Shown: positions 47,620 through 59,817 of the stretch, piece by piece | Layout of the letters: each line of letters opens with the position of its first letter | How positions within the stretch are numbered: position 1 is the stretch's first letter | Source of the DNA: Dasypus novemcinctus | Lineage: Eukaryota > Chordata > Mammalia > Cingulata > Dasypodidae | Direction of reading: 5' to 3' | Length of the DNA: 64,000 bases | Assembly (NCBI RefSeq): GCF_030445035.2 | Contig: NC_080688.1 | Span: forward strand, 63,315,949-63,379,948 | Translations under genes and position numbers: made by a program | The notes under the pieces: model-generated | What the model was told of the DNA's origin: nothing | What the model saw: the letters and a program-made list of their open reading frames with translations, nothing else | The model's database searches: none

Positions 47620-48950
47620 CTTGGCCAATGCATTTCTATATGAGCAGGACATTTTGCCATTATTCACTTTCCACTTTTGTAAAATGATTTAGCTCTCTGT
47701 GAAAGGCATGGGTGTTTCAACCAGTTACGGGGATGATATTTGCATAGTGCTTAATGGTGCCTGGAAGAAAAAGGAATATAGAGTAATAAATTGGTGTTAA
47801 CATTATTTCATTTGTATTTGGGGTACAGTTTTCACATAGTTGACACTGGGTCTGTGCAGAAACTGGGTCACAGAATTAATAAGAGGTAAGAAGACCATCA
47901 GGAACAATTCTGGGGTTAAAAATGGTCCCAGACAAAAGCATTTAAAAATACTTTTTCAAATAATATTTACACAAATTCACAATGAAACACACATGCAGAG
48001 CAACACAATGTCTAATATAATAGGGCTTGTTTTAGGAGCGCGTTTAAAGATAAATAAAATAAAGTACACTTTATACAGCTGATAGCTAACCAAATAGAAT
48101 TCATTGCCCCAAAGGGGACTATACCTAAGTTGAAGAAAGGTTTTAGATAAATTCATGGTTAAAGGGTATTTATGTAGTTATGAAAAAGTTAAGAGGATTC
48201 AGTGTACACACATAATTTTGAGGTTGATATCTTTAAGAACAAGAATTGGTCTCTTCTAATGGAATTACATGGTAGGTATCCTGGTCTAGGTGCCTTTATT
48301 TTGAGTCAACATGGAATTTCTTGTGTTCTAATGTAGGGGAGAAAGATTGGTAGAGCAGTGATATGTGGCACTCCTTGCTCAGCGTATTAAGTGGATTGCC
48401 TGTGGTTTTGAAAAGCTTCCTCCTCTTAGTAGTCACCTGGGAATCCACTGGGTGGCAAGAACATAGCATGCTACCTTAAGGGTCACTCTTGCATAAGACG
48501 TTAATGCATCAGTCCCTAATTTGGAAACCTGTGGTCACTCAGCAAGATAGAATTCGTCTCTCTCCCTTGCATAATGATTTTTATTTTGTGATCTCTCTTG
48601 GGGTAACTCCTTGCAGGTTTGGCATGTTGAGAATCAGAGACTGCCTCTAACAATATGGTTGTGATTCTCTGCTTGGCTGATTTAGCTAAGCATTTAAGTA
48701 ACCACTAATCTTCTGAAAGCACCAGGGTCTACTTAGAGAAATCCCTGATGTCTGCAAGGATGGAAACAAAATCAGCAAGGAGGAAGCATTAGTTACTAAG
48801 CAGGAATCAATCTTTTTTTTGCCACCTAGTCATATGCTATGTCACTATCACAGGCGTGGTTTCTGGGCAGAGTCTTCATTTTGTGGGGGCAAGAATGACT
48901 TGTGTCTGATAAGCAGAAAAGATGAGTTGGAGAAGTAGCAGAAGTAAGAG
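47620..48950. other. Intergenic, nothing recognised
   Basis: No exon, RNA gene or clear repeat could be recognised in this AT-rich stretch. Confidence 0.4.
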
Positions 48951-48954
48951 AGTT

Positions 48955-49262
48955 TACTGAAGTAAGTATAAATCAAACCACACACTAATGGATGAAATTC
49001 ACAAATGGAAAGTGAAAGGAGCAAGACACAAGGAAAGTGAAAGGAGCAAGACACATTCTGTATAATGTCATTTACACAAGTTCAAAAATAGGCAAAACTC
49101 ATCTTTTTTGGGGTTAGGGAGTTACTGGGAGGGGACACCAGGTGGGCATGGAATCTGGGCACTGGAAACATAAGTAAATTCATTTTATGGAATTTTTCTT
49201 GACTTGTAGACATTGTTGAATGTGTGTTATACTTTAATAAAAAGGTTATTTTAAAAACCACA
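48955..49262 (+). mobile_element. L1 3' end with an internal 25-bp duplication
   Basis: L1M-type ending: 'caagttcaaaaataggcaaa', 'gttactgggaggggacacca', then 'gttatactttaataaaaagg'. Within it ggaaagtgaaaggagcaaga + caca is duplicated in tandem (49007-49030 and 49032-49055). Confidence 0.65.
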
Positions 49263-50780
49263 TCCTAATATTTTCCCTGTGATTTGATAGAAATTCAAGC
49301 TATTATAGTATGGAGTTTATCATCATTAATTTGGGTTATGCTTGGCTCAATAACCAGGATATTCTGAGTTAAGAGTTTCTGGATTCTGAAATATTCTAAA
49401 AATTCTTATTTCACACTGCTGGCTCAAATCTGGTCTATCGTAATGAGAAAGAAGTCTCCCAAAGTCAACTGTAGGCTTTAAGGAAAAAACTGGAATATAC
49501 AGAATGAAGTGAACTCACAGGTGCATTTGTGTATGATTTCATGGAGATGAAACTGGAATGTCTTATTATCTAAACATCTCTGTTGTAGAAACACCTGCTC
49601 ACAGAGGACAGGAAGTCGATGCAGGAGGAGCAGGCAGGCACCTGATCTAAAGTTAAGAGCTCTGGAATCTCTTCCTGGCTTTTTAACATGGAACACAAAA
49701 TGCTACATCTCTCTTCTCTGTGCCTTAGTTCCCCATGCAGAGAATTACGAGAAAATGTATTAATGAGAGACTTCTTTCCAGAGAGTTTTGGACTCCTGTT
49801 GAAATGCAACATAGTGATCATTATTTAAGATAAATATCGAAGATTGCCACTAATAAAGATGATGGCAAGAAGTAGAACTGTCATCTGCCAATATCATAGA
49901 GGAGGCTTGTGATATGCAGAAGAGAGGCTTGATGGAAAGAAAAGGAACCATGAGTCTGCATTATAGGGGATTCCTTTTGCCAATAAATTCTACTGAGTTG
50001 AAAATATATGTTCCAAAGGGAAGGAGCAGGAAGAATCATTCTGATGAGAATAGATCAAAGTGACAAATGGTCACCATCCTTGTTGGCCATGCATACTAAC
50101 AGATGCTTCTTCTGGCACCTGAGTTTTCTCCTGATTTAGCAATTGCAGTTGTTAAATCATCCTAATGTGACGCTACTGAAACAACAATGTCCTGTTTCTT
50201 GAATTCCCTCAATTCTAATAATTATATATGTATTCTTCCATATAATCAAAATGTTGCTTTCAAAATGTTCAGGTATATTCTGAATCTAGTCTCTGAATTT
50301 CACTATTCTCCTTTCCTTGAGTCCAGAATATTTGCCCTTTAAATTGTTGCCAGGGAGTTACTTTGAATCCAGCCTCAACAGTAGAGAAACTATTGTTGGT
50401 TTGGGAAAAGAATGAATAAATATTCCTAGAGCAAAAGGGCTCAAAAGTCTGTATTGTCCGCATTGTTCATATTACCATCTGTCAGTACCTCATTGACAGT
50501 CAGATTTCAGGGAGACTTGTTGGAAGCAAAAGGGAGATGAGAAGATAAAACACAGTAAGCAGGACTCACTGGCTCTTCTGTTTCCTCTCCAAGGGAAGTT
50601 AGGATGTGAGGTAGAACCATGAAGGGCAGAAATCCTCAAGATAGAGTGAAGATCATGTCTTCAGACCAAAGAGAGAATTTCCTTTTTTTTCAGAATTTTC
50701 CACAGAATTTATAAGAGGCACTTAGCCACTCATTTAGGAAGTCCCAAACCCAGACACAAAGTTCATCAATATATTGGCTT
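49263..50780. other. Intergenic, nothing recognised
   Basis: No exon-like or clearly repetitive sequence was recognised. Confidence 0.4.
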
Positions 50781-50794
50781 AAATATAGGATGCA

Positions 50795-51535
50795 CTGGAC
50801 TCAGATGGGATCTCCCTTCATAAGACTTTCATGCTAATGTGCTGGAGGTGCAGTTAATGTTGGGGTTTAAGATATATTTAGGGGATTTGAATCTCTGGAC
50901 TGACAATGTGATAGCCAGATCCTGAGCCTCAACAGACTCCAGCACCTACAATCTGATTTATTGGACTTACCACACTCAGCTAAGATAGAGGTGAAGAAGG
51001 ACAACCACCACACCATGGAGCCTAGAGTGATTACAACTGAAAATGGGAGGATTGCATCCAGCATCCAGGTGGAATCTGAGCCTCCTCTTGACATAAAGGT
51101 GCAATGGACACAACCAATCCAGTGTCCACATAGAAGAGGTGGCATTGGATTGGGAAAAGTGGACATAATGGACAAAGGGTATGGGGAAAGGCAGGAAGAG
51201 ATGAAAGGTGGAGGCGTCTTCGGGACATGGAGCTGCCCTGGATGGTGCTTCAGAGGTAATCACCGGACATTGTAAATCCTCACAGGGCCTACATGATGGA
51301 ATAGAGGAGAGTATGGGCCATGATGTGAACCAATGTATATGAGGTGCAGAGGTGCCCAAAGATGTACTTACCAAATCCAATGGATGTGTCATGATGATGG
51401 GAACGAGTGTTGTTGGGGGGGGGGGAGAGGGGGGGTGGGGGGGTGGGGTTGAATGGGACCTCACATATATATTTTTAATGTAATATTATTACAAAGTCAA
51501 TAAAAAATAAAAAAATTAAAAAAAAATAAATAAAT
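50795..51535 (+). mobile_element. 5'-truncated L1 (3' UTR) with target-site duplication
   Basis: The exact 14-bp duplication aaatataggatgca occurs at 50781-50794 and 51536-51549. The insert ends with a G-rich tract (51415-51448), 'acctcacatatatattttta', 'gtcaataaaaaataaaaaaa' and poly-A. The clean duplication suggests a fairly young, lineage-specific L1. Open frames in it are chance. Confidence 0.85.
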
Positions 51536-51549
51536 AAATATAGGATGCA

Positions 51550-54136
51550 ACTTTACCAATCCCTCGGGCTATTTCAAATATATCAATTAAGAACATGACT
51601 GAGCAATAACAATTCAGAGTTAAGAAAATCTCTGTCCTCCAGCAATCTCACCTTTTAGCTTTTGCTGAGATGGGCACCAAGCTTTTCTTTCCTGATCAAG
51701 CTTGCTGCATAGGGGATCTGTAAGATAAAAAACAAGGGGAAGAAAATACACCCAGGGAAGTGAAAAGGGGAGACAGATGTGTACTGTAGACCCTTCATCA
51801 AACCTAACAATTGGAATGTCAGTGGAGCTTCCTGAAAAGGGCCTGATATAAAGCTCATCAGGACAGAACAGATGACTACATCGAACTTTTACTACAGCTT
51901 CCTGGGGATGCTATGTGATGCTTCATTAAAAAGGGTTTTTTAAAAAATTGTAGTATATGGTATTACTATTTTTTATTTGGCTATGAAGCAAGTTATGATG
52001 TTAATGGTTATGTCCAAGGTCACAAAACTAGAATGTCATTACTAGCTAGTTCAATGTTATCTCTCATTTTATTAGAGTGACTTCTTCATTAAAGTTGCTA
52101 TCATCATAAATCACAAATAAGACTAACTAAACTCAAACTGTTATTCCGGGTAATTTCCCAATAACTAAAAAGAAGCATCAGAAATAATTACACTGATTAG
52201 AAAATATGACCCTTGAGGATTCTACCTGGATAGACTTGAAAAGTACTTTTGAATACTAGGGATTTGAGTGAAAGCCTATCATAGGTGATAAGCTACTTTT
52301 CATTAGAAAACCAAATGCTTGAAATTGGGCTACCTGCATTATTTAGATGTGCCTCTCCACTAATCCCAGGTATGGTACTCATTATTACACACCATGTCAT
52401 CAGTACAGGGTTAAACACAACACTGTAAAGATTTGAATCTATTTTACATTTAGAGAAATAAATATTCATCCTCCTAGAATGTAACATGAAATTTGGCTGT
52501 TGTGTAAAAACCATAAGGGAAATAAAATTATTTCATTACAATTAAGAAATGTTTGTGAACACTGTTGAATGCACCCCCCACATTCCCGGCATATTATGTC
52601 TTGTCCTCCTGGCCACCAGTCCATAAATATGAACCATTATGAATGGGAAGGAGCTAAAACTCTACAATGATGCCAGTGACTAAGATGAGCTGGACCATAA
52701 TAATAATCTTTTACCATAATAATCCATCAGTGAAATCAAACAATCTTTTTAATGGGGAAAAGAGGGAGAAGACTAAAAGAACTCCCTCACTATTCTGATA
52801 TATACTCATAAAATGATGTATCTGACAGGCACGTATCTGATAAAGGTTATAGATTGCAGCACTGAAATGAATAATTCATTTAGTAATATAAAAAGTTCAG
52901 TGTCCTAATCTCATATTTTAGAACATGGGTGATCAGCTAGATAGCTATGACAAGAACAGTTACACAGGGACCTACTTTAACTTTCCCATCTTTTCACTCT
53001 AGATTACACTACACCTATTAACACATGCTCTTGAATCTTGGTTTTCATGATGGAGTATGCTTTAATTTGCCAAAGCACATGGCTCACCTCCGTCTTGGGA
53101 ATGCATGATAAAACAGAGCCTTGGATGGAATTCTAGTATGGAAGGTAACAAGTGGAAAACAACGTAAATTTTGGTCACCAGGAGTTACCAGTATAAAGCG
53201 CTTGTGCCACTCTCACATTTACAAAGATTTCTCAACATCAAGATTAGATGCAACAAAAATTTAGTAAGTGTCTGTTCTGTGCAAGACACTACATGAGATA
53301 AGGTTGGATAAATTAACATCACCATGGGCTAGCTCATCAAAGCCAGTAAACTACTCTTCCTAACCCAAAGAAAAACTGCCTAAGGGTGCACTACTCTCAG
53401 ATCCAGACAGAATGCTTTATTTTTTGATTTCAGAAACAATAATGTAGCTTTTCATTAAGGTGGGAAGCTGAAATGAAAAGGAAAAAAGGACTAGGGCAGG
53501 AGCTTTTCCAAATAAATTCATTTGATCCCCAAAACTCCAGACTGGATTTAAATCTGTGCAGAATTATCTCCAATCAAACATTGATTGCTGTGTTTATTTC
53601 CTTAGAAAATGGATAAAACCAAATAACAGCAACAAAAGCAAAAAAGCAAAAAGTTGTTAACTGCAAATAATGTATTTTTAATTCTAAGTTCTAAATCGTG
53701 CATGATAATGAATATATTAATACATGGCCCAGTTTTTCATGCAAACATCTCCATTTCAATGATTCTAAGATGGGCTTTTTTTCCCCTCATATTTTAACAT
53801 CTCTGAAATTGGATCTCTTATCACTGACAGTAACTTAGAATAATAGTAGGAAGTTTTTTTCCTATGACATCAAATAATGGTGCCTCTGACAATGGTTTTC
53901 AGATTTGATGAAATTAAATATGGATTTACAGAGACCTCAACAAATACTGTTCAATTCAGGAGCTCAGGATTTTGAAGGCTCCATTTAAGCAAATTATTCC
54001 ATGTAAACCTCCTACAATAGGACTTACAAAAGCTTTCTTTTCATTTTGCCAAGATTGGAAATCACCAAGATTGGCTTGGGCAAAAAATGTGAAGAATTAT
54101 ATAATGATTAAATTACCCCATTGATTCTAGTAGATC
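51550..54136. other. Intergenic, nothing recognised
   Basis: AT-rich DNA without exon-like structure. No known repeat was recognised with confidence. Confidence 0.4.
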
Positions 54137-54150
54137 AAGAGTATTGGGGT

Positions 54151-54910
54151 TGTCCTTTTATTTGAACCCATAATTAGCACTATACTTGAAAAACATATAT
54201 CCCAGAGCCTTAGACCTTTAGTCTGCTTATATACCAGTTCAGCCCTGAATTTCAGAAGAGTTGCAACACCTACTCTCCAGTTCATTGGACTCATCAAGGA
54301 CAACTAACAAGGAGCTGATGATGGACAATGCTCATTCCAAGGAACAGAGAGTGTCTGCAACCACATGCAAGATAGCTCCCTCCATTTGTGCCATGGGATC
54401 TAAGCCCCTTCTCAATTAGCAGAGTGGGTATCACCATCCCCAAATCCTCAAGATTGGGGAATGAACAATGAACTAAAGCAGATTTATTATTATATTACTA
54501 TAGATGTATCTGAGCAATTGAAGAATTCTTATCATTGATGTAAAGGCAGGGGCCACCAGAGATTCTGAGGGATGGGAGAGAGAAGAATAGGTATAATATG
54601 GGGGCATTTTTGGAACATTGGATTTGTCCTGCATCACATTGCAGTGATGGATACAGGCCATTGTATATTTTGTCATAACTTATACAAACTTATGCAGGTC
54701 AAAGTGTAAACTATAAAATGTAGTCCATGGTTAGTAGCAATGCTTCAATATGGGTTCATCAAATTGTAACAAATGTACCACACTAATGAAGGGTGTTGTT
54801 AATGTGGGAAAGTGTGGGAGTGGGAAGGAGTGGGGCATATGGGAATCCCTTATATATTTTATGTAACATTTATGTAATCAAAAGTTTCTTTAAAAATAAA
54901 AAAATTTAAA
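54151..54910 (+). mobile_element. 5'-truncated L1 (3' UTR) with target-site duplication
   Basis: The exact 14-bp duplication aagagtattggggt occurs at 54137-54150 and 54911-54924. Contains 'aacaaatgtaccacactaat', typical of L1 3' UTRs, and an A-rich tail. More diverged in sequence from the copy at 50795. Confidence 0.85.
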
Positions 54911-54924
54911 AAGAGTATTGGGGT

Positions 54925-57811
54925 CTTATCAAAGAAATCTTCCCAGTTTGTGGCAAGAAAAAGTCAGCCTGAGCTCAGTCATTCAGGTGAGTCAACATCT
55001 CAAAAGAAAAAAGATAAGAAGAGGGCCTACACAGCCAAGGAACAACTGACTGCACTGTCAAGATACATCATAGTAGATCAGTAATTTGAAAAAGATGCAC
55101 TAAGCCAAAGTCTCTCTCCTGCTGGAGAATCTTAAGGCAGCTTCCATGGAAACTCAGATTTGCATCAAATCACCTGACTTGGCCAGACCTCCTTTTGATG
55201 TATATTTAGCCCCCAAACCAACATCCTCTAGTAGCCCAGGATCTTTTTCTAAAAATATAATGCAAAAGAATAACTGTTCTATCAAATTTTTTAAAAAGAT
55301 GTAAAATACATTTTAAAACTCTGGGTTAAGACAGTAGAAATCTGGGCAAGTTCCCATCCTAATGAATACTGGAAGACCTCCAAGAAAAGACCATATCACT
55401 GCAGAGTTGTGCCTTTGCCAAGGAGTGCTCCTCAAATGACCAGGAAGACGTGGCGCTCCTTTCCCTGCGAGGAAGCACCGCACTCCGCCATCAGGAAGTT
55501 GTAAACTGCTTTTTTACAAGTCCACAGTGAGTGAAACGTTAGTACTAAATCTATTGACTGAACATTATTTTAATTGAGGCTTTTAATGAAGAACTTTGAG
55601 ACCAGTTCCCCCTGGCTGTGTGTGACTGCAGAGTTCTGGAAAAACAGCAGAGGGCACTTCAAGACTGGCACATGTCCTCAACGTACCAGCCTTGCAGTGG
55701 TGACCCAGCCAGTTCAAAGGATGTGAATCTGGTTTAGACATTTTATCATGGGCTCTGTTTTGCATTTCCACAATGTCCTTCAAGAACTATGAGTTAGAAA
55801 GAGCATGTTTTTCAAAAAACCTACAGTGGTAGCTCATATAAGTGCTTAAAAATTGTTGCCAAATAAGCAGTTTTTAAAAAAGGCTATCAAGGAATCATAA
55901 TAGTGTTAGGTCACATTGCAAATTATTATATTGGTTGTTCACTGAAAAAAATATCTTTAGCTTTTTCTTAACCTTAGGAATGATGGTTTTTGTTTTTAAA
56001 ATTGAACAAATTTCTCCTAGAATCACAATTCACTTGTAAATGAGAAGTCCTTTGCTCTTTATTACACTAAACACTAACAGTTTCATGTGATTGTTAAATT
56101 TTAAAACTTTTGTATTTACTTCAAGTAGGAGGAGTATATTTCTTTGCTTGCAGAAATAAATCTGGTTTAAAAATTGAAAATGTTTAAATGAAAACCCAGG
56201 GTAGGGGTGGAAGACTAACACAATCTACGCTAAGTACTATACAACCTAAATTTTAAAATATTTTTTTTAAAGTTAGCTTGTGGCCATGTATAAATGTTAA
56301 ATAAATTAATTCTGTGTATACTTAAACCTTACATTGAGATAAATGCATTATCATTTATAAGTGCACAGAGAGAGTCAATCATTTGACTCTATAGCCACCA
56401 CAACTTTGCATTTAACAAACTGGAAAAAGAAGCAATGTTGCAGAAATTACAGTCAGCAGAGAATCTAAAAAATGCAGGAGCCAAAGAAATTCATAAGTTT
56501 TCTTTCCACTGCAATGGTACCCAAGATGCTTTCCATATAAGTGTTTTGAATATGAACACTGTGTAACAACACAGGATAAATGCATTGTGGGTCTGTGGGA
56601 GTCATTACCGAATGTGATGATTTTAATATGTTTGAATTCTCCATGACTGCAGGATAGGATGAGTTTTATTTCATATTAAGGGAAAATGCCTATTCTGTAA
56701 TATATGCTCTGTAAACTTTAAATATAAAATAATTTTGAGTGAATTGTTCTGTTCTCAGGAGCAAGGCTTGCAGCCATCTTTACTGATAAATTAGATCATT
56801 AAACCAGAAATACAAGGAAAGCCAATCATGGCGATACATAGAAACTTCTTGACAATCTTTACACCCTTCAGGTACTTTTAGGAGATTTATCAAGATGAAT
56901 AAGGGGCTAAATAAATTTCTGTTCGAGTAATCTTGCTGTTAAAACCTGCTGCTTCAATTCTTAAGCAGATAGCTTAATGTGATCACAAGTTCTTCCTGCC
57001 CCAAATCATCTCCAGCCACCTGGGTTTAAGAAGTCCCGCTATTAGAGGCATTACTTTGAGAAGAGGCATGCTATTAAATTGATTACTCATATTGCAGAGC
57101 ATTTCATGGCTTACATATGCATTTCAGTTCACTCTTCACTAGTTCCTTTCAATACCACTACCACAGCGCTGGGCTAACTGTACAACAGCTCCCTTTGGAA
57201 TGAGGAACTGTGAGGGTTGGAACCTGAACCCAAGTTTGCAGACCCTAAATAAGAGCACAGGAATTGGGTCAGGTGATCACACTCAGAGATTTAGGGCACA
57301 CATGAGTGGGGACTCAGTCAATAAACTAACCAGCTATTTGACACTGTGCTAGGTGCTGGAGGCAGCATGAAAAATCCTGGGCATCTCATGGTGGGGACAC
57401 AAAACAGGAAGAAAAGGGAGGGAAAAATCATACCTACTTTCCCATTTTTCATGTTGCCAGCCTGGGTGCACCTTTGCTGATTTCAGGAATTATATGGTAA
57501 CTACAGGGCTGGGGGAGTATTCTAACTTTTCCCAGAGTATTTAATTTGCTACTAGAGGGTAATTTACTATCAAGAGGAATGTGAATTAATAACACTTGGC
57601 TAGATAGGTGAATATATTATGATAAAATATTTTGCAATATAGTATAATAAAAACATTTAGTAATACTAATTTGCATCTTCCCTGTACCGAATATTTCAAA
57701 AGGCTTGAGATATTTTTTCCTCTAACAACACTATCTGCTTATTACCTGGATGCAATATCATTTCCTCTTTTACATATGAGGAGACCAAATGTCAAAGAAA
57801 ACGAAGACATT
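54925..57811. other. Intergenic with a small CpG-bearing patch
   Basis: No gene recognised. 55449-55488 holds five CpGs in AT-rich surroundings. A CTCF-like core (acagcagagggcac) lies at 55644-55657, with the first base off consensus. The rest is plain AT-rich DNA. Confidence 0.4.
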
Positions 57812-57825
57812 AAGATGGCATAACT

Positions 57826-58221
57826 GGGAAGCGGACTTGGCCCAGTGGTTGGGGTGTCCGTCTACCACATGGGACGTCTGCGATTCAAACCCCGGGCCTC
57901 ATTGACCCATGTGGAACTGGCCCATGTTCAGTGCTGATGTGCACAAGGAGTGCCCTGCCACGCAGGGGTGTCCCTGCGTAGGGGAGCCCCACGCGCAAGG
58001 ACTGTGCCCTGTAAGGGGAGCTGCCCAGTGTGAAAGGAAGTGCAGCCTGCCCAGGAATGGTGCCACACACACGGAGAACTGACACAACAAGATGATGCAA
58101 CAAAAAGAAACAGATTCCCGTGCTGCTGACAACAACAGAAGTGGACAAAAGAAGACGACGCCAGGGAGGGTGGGTGAGGTGGGGGGAAAGGGGAGATAAA
58201 TAAATCTTTAAAAAAAAAAAA
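57826..58221 (+). mobile_element. DAS-type SINE
   Basis: Full head and body with the perfect 14-bp duplication aagatggcataact at 57812-57825 and 58222-58235. The 3' part lacks the 'agcaaatagacacagagaac' segment seen in other copies, a short internal deletion after 'gaagacgacg'. Confidence 0.93.
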
Positions 58222-58235
58222 AAGATGGCATAACT

Positions 58236-59749
58236 AGCATTAAATAGGGGCACTGAGAATATTTAGCTTCCTTTCCCAAAGGCCATTTTGCTATAGTTAT
58301 TGCCATCCCGAAATGACCATTTTTTTGTTGCATGGATGGTGATTTTTAAGAGCCTGAATACAATGCCCTGTGTAAAATAAGGAAGGTCTTAAAATTCTGC
58401 ATGTCCTTCCCACTCCTCTTATATTAAAAGTTTTCCTTTGGATAAAGAAAATCGCAAGTATATTCACAGCAAGTAATATGTAGCTCTACTATCTAGGTAT
58501 AGAATGCTAAGACTAAGTACTGTAGATACACTTTTTTAAACTTCTGCAGAGGATGTGTCATCAATCGAAGAAGAAAATCTTTCTGCTCCCCCAGAGAATT
58601 CAGGTGCAAAGAAAACTCACAAACAAAACCAGAACAAGAAGAAAGAGCCTGTTTATAAAGGGCATCTTCTCTACTGGTTTTCAGAGCTGAGTGGTTAATG
58701 CAAACTTGAGACCCAGGAAAACCTCAGTGGGGGTGTGAGCGTTCAACGTGGCACGTTCCACAAAGCCCCAAGAAGAGGGAAGCTACGCCATGAAAAAACA
58801 AGATTGCTTCAAAAATTACTCTCAGGAAACCCCATGAATTTGAACACGAGTTCTTTGATGCAGAAAGGAAACATCAGTAACCACCTTCCTTAAATAATCC
58901 TGCCAGGAAACTGGATACCTGGTCGTTTGGGCAGCACGGGCAGTCGTGTGCGTGGGCACAGACACGCATGTCATGGCAGGCAGAGCCCGGGCCAGCCCGA
59001 GGCCAAGCACCCAAACGAGCACCGCTGAGGACCGGTCTATGTCCTTGTACAGGTGACTGACAATGTTTTATAATGATTGAGCAGAAATTACTTTCCCCAC
59101 TCTTCTAACGGAAACGAGGAAGCTTGGGAGATGGGTTTAAAAGCACCAAGGAACACCAGATGAACCTGCAAACCGGACAAAGGGCAAGGGATTCAGGGAA
59201 GAAATCCACATATCTTTATCAGACATCTTCCTGATAGAGCTTAGCCAGTATCCACTTTGAGAAATGGTTAGGATACTGTGAGCAACACTCTTCATTTGGA
59301 AATAATTCATGTTTTTCATTATGCTTGGATGAACGTGATTGATTAATTGCGTTTATACTAAGATGAAGTGACAGTGGAGGGCTCAGCTCAGATCTGGGTT
59401 GAAAGAAGGGAGAAAGCAAATGCCCTTCCCTGGGCTCCTAGTCTATCCCAGCACTGACTGAGAAGTTTACACAGTGGAAGAAAATGCAGGTACCTCTGGC
59501 TCGCCACAGAGACAATTTACACATCTGTCTATTAACACATGGTAGGTAGTTACATTGAGAGGAAATAAACCGACACATCTGTTTATCCTATGTCTAAGTA
59601 AATCTCTTGGTAATTAGCATCTAAACCAGCAGAGAGGCAAGTGGACCAAAGGATTTCACAGCAAAAAAAGGAACCGTTTCATATATATTGCATGGTTTAA
59701 AACAAACCAAACTGAGTTGCATTTATTTTAAAGTAGAAATGCATCTTAC
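58236..59749. other. Sequence below the SKOR2 exon
   Basis: On the SKOR2 strand this is intron or downstream flank. The expected terminal SKOR2 exon was not found. It includes an exon-like plus-strand segment at 58550-58603 (see findings) and a CpG-bearing patch at about 58920-59040. Confidence 0.45.
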
Positions 59750-59817
59750 AATTTGTAATTGTTGCACCATTTCTTCTCGGTAGGCTAGCTCCCTTTTCAT
59801 CTGATCCTGAAAATTGT
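59750..59817 (-). CDS. SKOR2: SKOR2 internal coding exon (C-terminal coiled coil)
   Basis: A 68-nt exon begins after a polypyrimidine tract ending CTCCTACCAG and stops before a GTAAGA donor. It reads (D)NFQDQMKRELAYREEMVQQ then LQI: the first codon is split G|AC, and the exon ends on a codon boundary. The peptide matches the C-terminal coiled coil of the SKI-family corepressor SKOR2 (FUSSEL18), with hydrophobic residues at heptad-like spacing. SKOR2 acts in the nucleus as a transcriptional corepressor, notably in Purkinje cells. In human it is the next gene beyond IER3IP1 on the same strand, about 43 kb away; here the gap is about 36 kb. The preceding exon should lie above 59817 and the terminal exons below 59750; neither was found by eye. 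The close paralogue SKOR1 is a less likely alternative because of the synteny. Confidence 0.85.

Noticed and set aside
50976-51464. 162-codon minus-strand ORF
   Set aside because: It is the reverse of the L1 3' UTR and includes the poly-C complement of its G tract.
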